A stretch of 64,000 nt of DNA from Lacisediminimonas profundi (lineage in GTDB: Bacteria; Pseudomonadota; Gammaproteobacteria; Burkholderiales; Burkholderiaceae_D): NCBI RefSeq assembly GCF_008831265.1, contig NZ_VTTH01000001.1, forward strand, positions 124,001 to 188,000, given 5' to 3'. Shown piece by piece: positions 57,598 to 64,000 of this stretch. The translations under genes were made by a program, and so were the position numbers. The notes below the pieces were generated by a model. That model searched no databases. It had not been told where the DNA came from and worked only from the letters and a program-made list of their open reading frames with translations. Every line of letters begins with the position of its first letter. Within the stretch, counting starts at the first letter, position 1.

Positions 57598-58129
<532 letters not shown>

Positions 58130-58137
<8 letters not shown>

Positions 58138-59272
58138 AGGCGATCCGATGAATCGTCCGGTGGACGCACCTGCAGTCGCCGGCCATTCACTCGACGAAAT
58201 CGACACGCCCGCATTGCTGCTTGATCTGGATGCAATGCAGTCCAACCTGGACCAGGTACACCGCCGGATCCGTGCCGCCGGCCTGGCCGTCCGTCCGCAC
58301 GTGAAGGCGCACAAGTGCCCGCCGCTGGCGCGTCTGCAGCTGGCAGCCGGGGCGGTCGGTATATGCTGCCAGAAAGCAAGCGAGGCGCAGGTGTTCGCCC
58401 AAGCCGGCTTCACCGACATCCTGGTCACCAATCAACTGGTCGGCATGCGCAAGCTGGAGCGGGTCGCTGCGATGGCAGCGTCCGGCGTGCGCGTGGGCAT
58501 CTGCGTCGACCATCCCTTGCAGGTCGTGCAGGCGGCGACGGCTGCCCGGACGGGCGGCTGCAGCATCGACGTACTGATTGAAGTCGATATCGGGCACGGG
58601 CGCTGCGGCGTGCCGGACGCCGGCAGTGCCCTTGCATTGGCAAGATTGATACGGGAAGCCGGTTCGGCACTGCGTTTCGCCGGACTCCACGCGTTTCGCG
58701 GCTCGGCCCAGCATATGCGCCTGCCACAGGAACGCAGGGACGCGGTCCAGGCCGCGGTCGTCCGGCTGCGCGAGGTGATTGCGGTGTTGTCCGCCGATGG
58801 CTTCAGCTGCGGCACGGTCACCGGTGGCGGTACCGGCACCTATCCACATGAATCGGATTCCGGGCTGTACACCGAAGTGCAGCCCGGATCCTACGTGCTG
58901 ATGGACCTCGACTATGCCGGCAACCAGGGCGATGCCGGCGAGCCGCCGCTGCGGCATGCACTGACGGTGCTGTGCACCGTGATCAGCGTCACGCCGGGCC
59001 ATGCCGTCCTGGATGGCGGACTGAAGGCATTTGCGGTCGACCAGGGATTGCCGCGCATGACACGGCCGGGCTGGAGCGTCAAGAGCCTGTCCGACGAGCA
59101 TGCCGTGGTGGTGCCGGGTCCGGATGCCGTGCCGCTTGCAGTTGGTGACAAGGTTCAGTTGATCCCCGGGCATTGCGATCCAACCGTCAACCTGCACGAC
59201 TGGATGGTCGCCTGCCGTGCCGGCCGGGTAGAGCAAATCTGGCCGGTCGCCGCGCGCGGTGCGCTGTTCTAG
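58130..59272 (+). CDS. DSD1-family PLP enzyme, D-threonine aldolase-like
   Basis: A fold-type III PLP enzyme of 380 residues. The alanine-racemase-like barrel carries RPHVKAHKCP, with the probable Schiff-base lysine at residue 59, and GTVTGGGTGTYPHE for phosphate binding. The C-terminal metal site reads PGHCDPTVNLHDW (His 348, Asp 350), an H-x-D pair as in metal-dependent D-threonine aldolases rather than the H-x-C of eukaryotic D-serine dehydratases. Glycine plus aldehyde formation from D-threonine is therefore more likely than D-serine dehydration. An internal ATG at 58148 is an alternative start. Confidence 0.82.
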
Positions 59273-59402
59273 GGGCTCGCTGCCAGCGGTGAATAGCAGA
59301 CTGATGATGCTGGCGGTGTAAGAACTTGTAAAACGGGCTGCATCTGCAACGGCATGGTTTATATTGAAATTGTCTTACGCGACACTCCAGAGTTGGACTT
59401 TG

Positions 59403-59434
59403 CCCGCGGCTGCAATCGCAGCCGCGGGTTTTTT
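59403..59434 (+). terminator. Intrinsic terminator
   Basis: A perfect 11-bp stem (CCCGCGGCTGC, loop AATC, GCAGCCGCGGG) followed by six T residues. It ends the msrA-aldolase unit and lies 93 bases before the ThDP enzyme gene. Confidence 0.92.
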
Positions 59435-59526
59435 GTGTGCGCGCGCCATACCGCCACACCGCGATACCGCGATACCGTTAAGCGCGAAGCGGTGCTAGCA
59501 TCTGCAAAACAAATGCAGGAGACAAC

Positions 59527-61269
59527 ATGCAGCACGAGGAACCCGGCAGCGCCGCACGGCGACTGCTGACGCTGTGCGCCGAACTCGGCGCCCGCTATTT
59601 GTTCACCAATCTCGGCAGCGACCACCCCGCCTTCATCGAAGCATTTGCCGCGCTGCAGGAAGAGGGCGCGGCAAAGTCAAAGTCAACGCCAACGCCAATG
59701 CCGCAGATCATCGTCTGCCCGCATGAAATGACAGCACTGTCGGCGGCGCACGGCTTCGCCATGATCACGCGCCAGCCGCAAGTGGTGCTGGTGCATGTCG
59801 ATGTCGGCACCCAGAACCTTGGCTGCTCGATCCACAATGCAGCCCGCGGCCGGGTACCGGCTGTCATCGTCGCCGGGCTCTCGCCCGTCACGGTCAGCGG
59901 GGAGCGCACCGGCTCGCGCAACGAATTCATCCACTACACGCAGGACACGCCGCGCCAGCACGAGATCGTGGCGCAGTACATGAAATGGTCGTATGAAGTG
60001 CGGGCCGCGGAAATGGTGGATGGCATCGTGATGCGGGCGGTGCAGCTGGCCAGCAGCGCGCCGCAGGGCCCGGTCTACCTGACCGGCGCGCGCGAGGTCT
60101 GGGAAGCGCCATCGCTGCTGGGCAGCGAGCAGCGCGAGCAGCGCCGCTACTGGCCGGTAGTGTCCGGCCCGGGACTGCCGGCGCAGGATATCGCGCTGCT
60201 GTGCGATGCGCTGGCCACGGCGCAACGACCGATCGTGATCACCAGTTACCTCGGGCGCCAGGCCGGGGCGGTGCAAGCGCTGGCGCAACTGTCGGAACGT
60301 TTCGCTTTCGGCGTGTGCGAAGTCAGCCCGCAGTACATGAACTTCCCCGGCACCCATGCGCATCACCTGAGCCACAGCCGCAATGCGCTGGTTGACCAAG
60401 CGGACCTGATCCTGATGATCGACGTCGACGTGCCCTGGATCATGTCGAGCGTGCAGCCATCGCCGACGGCGCGGTTGTTCCATATCGATGAGGACGCGCT
60501 CAAGCAAGGCCTGGGTTTCTGGCATTTTCCGTGCGAGCGCAGCTGGCAGGGCGACAGCGCCCGGGTGCTGGAGCAATTGCTGGAAGCCAGCAGCGGCCGC
60601 AGCATCGAAGGCGCAGCGCAACGGCGCAGTTGGTTGGCGCAGGCCCGCAGCGGCCTGCAGCACGCCGCCACGCCGCCGGCAGCCGGAGCCATCACGCCGC
60701 GCGAGCTGACCGAAGCGGTAGCCGAACTGATCAATGAGCGCAGTGTCGTCATATTCGAGGAGCCATCCTCGACCGAACTGATTCCTGCCGTGCTGAAGCT
60801 GGAGCGCCCCGGCACCTACTTTGCCAGCGGCGGCAGCGGGCTGGGCTGGGGCATCAATGCGGCGATCGGCGCGCGCCTGGCCAGGCCCGACGCCGAAGTG
60901 ATCGCGCTGGTGGGGGACGGCTGCTATGTGTTCGGCGTGCCCGGCAGCGCCTACTGGGTCGCCGGCACCTACGATGCACCCTTCCTGACCATCATCTACA
61001 ACAATGGCGGATGGCATTCCCCTAAGCTTTCCACCAGTTGGGTCCACCCGCAGGGCAGGGCCAGCAGCAGCGATTCCTTCTGGGTCACGACAGGCGCCGG
61101 CGCCAGGCTGGCCGACCTGGCTGCAGCGACTGGCGGCGCCGAGGCCTACCGCGTCGAAGATCGGGAGCAACTGAGGGAGACGCTGCGCCAGGCGCTGCAA
61201 TGCGTGCGCGACGGCAGGAGCGCGGTGGTGGACGTGAGCATCACGAAGATATCCGCACAGGTACTGTAA
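59527..61269 (+). CDS. Thiamine diphosphate-dependent enzyme, acetolactate synthase/2-keto acid decarboxylase-like
   Basis: A 580-residue three-domain ThDP enzyme. The cofactor-activating glutamate is Glu 67 (CPHEMTALSAAHGFA), and the ThDP/Mg site is VGDG (463-465) followed by YNNGGWHS. The middle domain has the Rossmann-like RPIVITSYLGRQAGAVQAL. It probably decarboxylates a 2-keto acid or joins aldehydes; the exact substrate is not recognisable. An in-frame hexamer array (59673-59702) encodes KSKSTPTPMP near residue 50. The XylC-like aldehyde dehydrogenase downstream would suit an aldehyde product, as in benzoylformate decarboxylase pathways. Confidence 0.8.
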   Translation: MQHEEPGSAARRLLTLCAELGARYLFTNLGSDHPAFIEAFAALQEEGAAKSKSTPTPMPQIIVCPHEMTALSAAHGFAMITRQPQVVLVHVDVGTQNLGCSIHNAARGRVPAVIVAGLSPVTVSGERTGSRNEFIHYTQDTPRQHEIVAQYMKWSYEVRAAEMVDGIVMRAVQLASSAPQGPVYLTGAREVWEAPSLLGSEQREQRRYWPVVSGPGLPAQDIALLCDALATAQRPIVITSYLGRQAGAVQALAQLSERFAFGVCEVSPQYMNFPGTHAHHLSHSRNALVDQADLILMIDVDVPWIMSSVQPSPTARLFHIDEDALKQGLGFWHFPCERSWQGDSARVLEQLLEASSGRSIEGAAQRRSWLAQARSGLQHAATPPAAGAITPRELTEAVAELINERSVVIFEEPSSTELIPAVLKLERPGTYFASGGSGLGWGINAAIGARLARPDAEVIALVGDGCYVFGVPGSAYWVAGTYDAPFLTIIYNNGGWHSPKLSTSWVHPQGRASSSDSFWVTTGAGARLADLAAATGGAEAYRVEDREQLRETLRQALQCVRDGRSAVVDVSITKISAQVL

Positions 61270-61274
61270 CAAGC

Positions 61275-61383
61275 CAAGGATAGGCGCAGGCAAGGATAGG
61301 CGCAGGCAAGGATAGGCGCAGGCAAGGATAGGCGCAGGCAAGACAAGCGCAGGCAAGACAAGCGCCGGCAAAGCAAGCGCAGG
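61275..61383. repeat. 16-bp minisatellite: four perfect copies and three 15-bp variants
   Basis: Four identical CAAGGATAGGCGCAGG units (61275-61338) are followed by 15-bp variants (61339-61383) and a fading A/C-rich tail. The array begins 5 bases after the ThDP enzyme gene stop and ends 41 bases before the aldehyde dehydrogenase start. There are no spacers, so it is not a CRISPR array. Confidence 0.95.
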
Positions 61384-61424
61384 CAAACAAAGACACACGC
61401 AGACAAATCACGACGGAGGATTGC

Positions 61425-62894
61425 ATGGGTAGCACGAACGATGTACTGAGCGAGGCACTTTGGAAAGGCAAGCTGTTCCTGAGCGGCTGGACCGCCGGCG
61501 AGCAGGGCAGCTTCGACGTGATGGACAAGGCAAGCGGGGCGACGCTGGCCACGCTTGGCCGCGCCGGCCCGGCTGACGTGGCGCGTGCCGCCGCCCGCGC
61601 CCGCGAGGCACAGGCGCAATGGCAGGCGACCCCCTATGAAGAACGCGCCGCCGTGTTCCGCCGCGCCGCCCAGCTGTTCGAACAGAACATCGAATTGTTT
61701 GCGCCATGGATCATGCGCGAGACTGGCGCCATCCGGCCCAAGGCGGATGTCGAACTGAAAATGGCGATCGGCATCCTGAATGCCTCCGCAGCGATGGTGA
61801 CCGAACCGCAGGGCCTGGTATTGCCCAGCAATAACGGACGCATGAGCTTTGCGCGCCGCTTGCCGCACGGCGTGGTCGGCGTGATTTCGCCCTTCAATTT
61901 TCCGCTGATCCTGTCGATCCGCGCTGTCTCGCCGGCGCTGGCGACAGGCAATGCGGTCGTGCTGAAGCCGGACATGCAGACCGCCGTTTCCGGTGGCGTG
62001 CTGATCGCGCGGGTGCTGGAAGAAGCGGGGCTGCCATCCGGCCTGCTGCAACTGCTGCCCGGCGGCGTGGATGTCGGCGAGGCGATTTGTTCCGATCCGA
62101 ATATCGCGATGGTGGCCTTTACCGGATCGACTGCTGCCGGCCGCCGCGTCGGCGAACTGTGCGGGCGTCACCTGAAGCGCGTCTCGCTGGAGTTGGGCGG
62201 CAAGAATTCGATGGTCATCCTCGACGACGCCGACCTCGACCTGGCGGCATCGAATGCGGCATTCGGCGCCTGGCTGCACCAGGGGCAGATCTGCATGGCC
62301 ACCGGCCGCATCCTGGTGCATGAAAAAATTGCCGGGGCGCTTGCCGACCGGCTGGCCGACAAGGCCAGCCATCTTCCGGTTGGTGATCCGATGAGCGGAC
62401 AGGTTGCATTCGGACCCGTCATCAACAGCCGCCAGATCGAGCACATGCACGCCATCGTGCAGGACTCGGTGGCTGCGGGCGCCACCTTGCGCGCAGGCGG
62501 CAGCTACGACAAGCTGTTCTACAAGCCGACCGTCCTGACCGGCGTCAAGCCCGGCATGCGTGCCTTCGACGAAGAGATATTCGGGCCGGTCGCCAGCATC
62601 ACCACGTTTGCGTCGGATGACGAAGCGGTGGCACTGGCCAACCAGACCGAATACGGCCTGTCGGCAGCAGTGTTGTCGCGCTCGGTCGGGCGTGCCATGG
62701 CGGTTGGCAACCGGCTCAATACCGGCCTGTTGCATATCAACGACCAGACCGTGCACGACGAGCCGCACATCCCGTTTGGCGGGCGCGGCGCGTCCGGCAA
62801 TGGCACCCGTGTCGGCGGCCCCGCGAACTGGGATGAATTCACCCAATGGCAGTGGGTGACCATCAAGGACACGCCGCCGCAATATCCGTTCTGA
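61425..62894 (+). CDS. NAD(P)-dependent aldehyde dehydrogenase, benzaldehyde dehydrogenase (XylC)-like
   Basis: A 489-residue aldehyde dehydrogenase. The catalytic cysteine is Cys 290 (QGQICMATGR), the general base Glu 256 (LELGGKNS), and the cofactor loop FTGSTAAGRRVGE. The C-terminus (FGGRGASGNGTRVGG, TQWQWVTIKDTPPQYPF) closely follows the benzaldehyde/XylC subgroup. A GGAGG precedes the ATG. With the ThDP enzyme upstream and TRAP permeases downstream, it probably oxidises an aromatic or related aldehyde from an imported acid. A 31-bp piece of its 3' end is repeated 193 bases further on. Confidence 0.87.
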   Translation: MGSTNDVLSEALWKGKLFLSGWTAGEQGSFDVMDKASGATLATLGRAGPADVARAAARAREAQAQWQATPYEERAAVFRRAAQLFEQNIELFAPWIMRETGAIRPKADVELKMAIGILNASAAMVTEPQGLVLPSNNGRMSFARRLPHGVVGVISPFNFPLILSIRAVSPALATGNAVVLKPDMQTAVSGGVLIARVLEEAGLPSGLLQLLPGGVDVGEAICSDPNIAMVAFTGSTAAGRRVGELCGRHLKRVSLELGGKNSMVILDDADLDLAASNAAFGAWLHQGQICMATGRILVHEKIAGALADRLADKASHLPVGDPMSGQVAFGPVINSRQIEHMHAIVQDSVAAGATLRAGGSYDKLFYKPTVLTGVKPGMRAFDEEIFGPVASITTFASDDEAVALANQTEYGLSAAVLSRSVGRAMAVGNRLNTGLLHINDQTVHDEPHIPFGGRGASGNGTRVGGPANWDEFTQWQWVTIKDTPPQYPF

Positions 62895-63036
62895 ATATAT
62901 ATTGCAAAGCGGCTGCGGCAGGTGTTCCTGCTGCAGTGCCGGCGCGCTATGATGCGCAATTCGTGGAGTTCGCGCAGTTCGCAATTCGTCTATCCGGCGC
63001 CAGACCGGGAAACCGACAAGAGAAAAAGGAGGAGAT

Positions 63037-63067
63037 CAATGGCAGTGGGCGACCATCAAGGACTCGC
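63037..63067 (+). repeat. Duplicate of the aldehyde dehydrogenase 3' end
   Basis: Bases 63037-63067 match 62844-62874 with two differences, and in the same frame still encode QWQWATIKDS-R followed by a stop. It is a remnant of a second gene copy or a segmental duplication. The rest of 62895-63090 shows no other similarity to the gene by eye. Confidence 0.75.
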
Positions 63068-63090
63068 GATAGTGCACCGGGGAAGATGCG

Positions 63091-63642
63091 ATGCATGAGC
63101 CCAGTGTAACTGTAACGCCGCAACAGGAACAGCTTCCCGATCGCGGACCGGCTGGCAATCTGCTGTTCAGGCTGGCCCAGGGCTTCGCTCTCGCCGGCGG
63201 GCTGCTGTTCATTTTCCTGGTGCTGATGTCCCTGGTGTCGATAGTCGGACGCAAGCTGATGGCAGCCCCCGTCCCTGGCGATATCGAGATGCTGCAAATG
63301 GGGACTGCCGTTGCCTCTGCCGCCTTGCTGCCCTATTGCGAAATGATTGCCGGTCATCTGCGCGTCGATTTCTTTACCGCCAATGCCAGTCTCCGCAGCC
63401 GCCGCATCATGGATGCCGTGTCCCATCTGCTGCTGGCGCTGGTCGCGGCGCTGATCGCATGGCGTACCGGTGTCGCCGCCAATTCGCTGCGCCTGGTTGG
63501 AGAAACGTCGATGATGCTGTCCTGGCCGGTGTGGCCGGCATGGGCTGCCATGGTTCCCAGCTTCGTGCTGTTTGCCGCCGCCGGCTTGTATAACGCGGGC
63601 CAGGAATTCCGGCTGGCGCGATCCGAAGGAGCGGCGGCATGA
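63091..63642 (+). CDS. dctQ: TRAP transporter small permease (DctQ)
   Basis: A 183-residue membrane protein with four helices, the small permease of a tripartite ATP-independent periplasmic transporter. Family features: LAGGLLFIFLVLMSLVSIVGRKLMA, VPGDIEMLQMGTAVASAALLPYCEMIAGHLRVDFF. It overlaps the large-permease gene by 4 bases (ATGA). TRAP systems import organic acids with sodium; the cognate binding protein (DctP) is not in the window. Confidence 0.9.
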   Translation: MHEPSVTVTPQQEQLPDRGPAGNLLFRLAQGFALAGGLLFIFLVLMSLVSIVGRKLMAAPVPGDIEMLQMGTAVASAALLPYCEMIAGHLRVDFFTANASLRSRRIMDAVSHLLLALVAALIAWRTGVAANSLRLVGETSMMLSWPVWPAWAAMVPSFVLFAAAGLYNAGQEFRLARSEGAAA

Positions 63643-64000
63643 GCGGCATGGCTATCGGCATGATCATGTTCAGCATCCTGATGGCGCTGCTGGTGGTGCG
63701 CGTGCACATTGGCGTTGCCATGTTCATGGTCGGCGCAGGCGGATTCGTCGTGATGAATGGCGGCGAGTGGATGCCGCTGCTGAATTCGCTGAAGAACCTG
63801 GCCTATTCGCGATTTTCAAATTACGACCTGGCCGTGATTCCGCTGTTCATGCTGATGGGCCAGTTCGCGACCCACGGCGGACTGTCGCGCGCCCTGTTCA
63901 ACTGCATCAACAACTTTGTCGGTCATTTCCGCGGCGGTGTCGCCATGGCGGCAGTCGGCGCCTGTGCCGGTTTCGGCGCCATCTGCGGTTCCTCGCTGGC
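63639..64000 (+). CDS. dctM: TRAP transporter large permease (DctM), 3'-truncated
   Basis: The frame starts at the ATG at 63639 (MSGMAIGMIMFSILMALLVVRVHIGVAMFMVG) and runs off the window with 120 residues visible. The DctM signatures YDLAVIPLFMLMGQFATHGGLSRALFN and AAVGACAGFGAICGSS are clear. It forms the transport channel with DctQ. It overlaps dctQ by 4 bases. Confidence 0.92.
   Translation, partial: MSGMAIGMIMFSILMALLVVRVHIGVAMFMVGAGGFVVMNGGEWMPLLNSLKNLAYSRFSNYDLAVIPLFMLMGQFATHGGLSRALFNCINNFVGHFRGGVAMAAVGACAGFGAICGSSL

Noticed and set aside
61275-61383. CRISPR array
   Set aside because: The 16-bp units are contiguous without spacers and there are no cas genes.
61146-62984. A 612-codon minus-strand frame with repeated CLRLSLPAPILACAYP peptides
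   Set aside because: The peptide repeats are the translated 16-bp DNA repeat; the rest is antisense to the aldehyde dehydrogenase.

Overview
The window looks like chromosomal core DNA of a high-GC betaproteobacterium. Gene content and order (PilL/ChpA-type CheA, yqgE-ruvX-pyrR-pyrB-pyrX, waaC-waaA, rpsU-yqeY-dnaG-rpoD, pgk-pyk-fba next to purC-purE-purK-sua5) and the protein sequences point to Burkholderiales, most likely Oxalobacteraceae. That placement is inference; no database was searched. Nearly all of the window is coding, and most of the long overlapping antisense frames are shadows of high-GC genes.

Layout. 1-3.9 kb: 3' part of a type IV pilus chemotaxis kinase (ChpA/PilL). 4.0-5.5 kb (-): DNA photolyase. 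5.7-10.3 kb: yqgE, ruvX, pyrR, pyrB, a dihydroorotase-like gene that has lost its metal-binding histidines (pyrX), and plsC. 10.3-15.0 kb: apaH (-), a phosphomannomutase/phosphoglucomutase, and the LPS inner-core genes waaC and waaA. 15.1-20.7 kb: the macromolecular-synthesis block rpsU, yqeY, dnaG, rpoD. 20.75 kb: a tRNA with anticodon CAU (probably Ile), a long hairpin, a P-type cation ATPase (-), then a decayed 3' tRNA copy just before an RhlE-like RNA helicase. 25.3-31.9 kb (-): gluQ, trhO, and a four-gene unit of response regulator, sensor kinase, DUF4212 protein and Na+/solute symporter. 32-34.9 kb: recA with a LexA box, recX, a DUF2889 protein. 34.9-38 kb: sucC, sucD and a PP2C phosphatase. 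38.1-40.4 kb: pilA with a near-perfect sigma-54 promoter, followed by a multi-spanning TPR protein of the TMTC/GT-C glycosyltransferase type. 40.4-47.8 kb: a DUF1080 lipoprotein, moaC, a BepA-like protease, a conserved hypothetical gene, a YheT hydrolase, a small zinc-finger protein, ilvE and azlCD. 47.8-55.4 kb: pgk, pyk, fba, purC, purE, purK, sua5. 55.4-59.3 kb: a SemiSWEET, a flavin reductase, a stand-alone N-terminal ANL domain, msrA and a D-threonine aldolase-like gene. 59.5-64 kb: a catabolic cluster of a ThDP-dependent decarboxylase-like enzyme, an XylC-like aldehyde dehydrogenase and TRAP permeases (dctM runs off the end).

The less ordinary signals are non-genic. A hairpin element of about 68 bp occurs three times between genes. 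At least eight spacers carry unrelated minisatellites with units of 6, 10, 11, 13, 15/16 and 19 bp; those found inside genes have units divisible by three. There is a partial tRNA duplication around the P-type ATPase and a duplicated 31-bp piece of the aldehyde dehydrogenase 3' end. The most testable functional idea is that the TPR/GT-C protein after pilA is a pilin glycosyltransferase.
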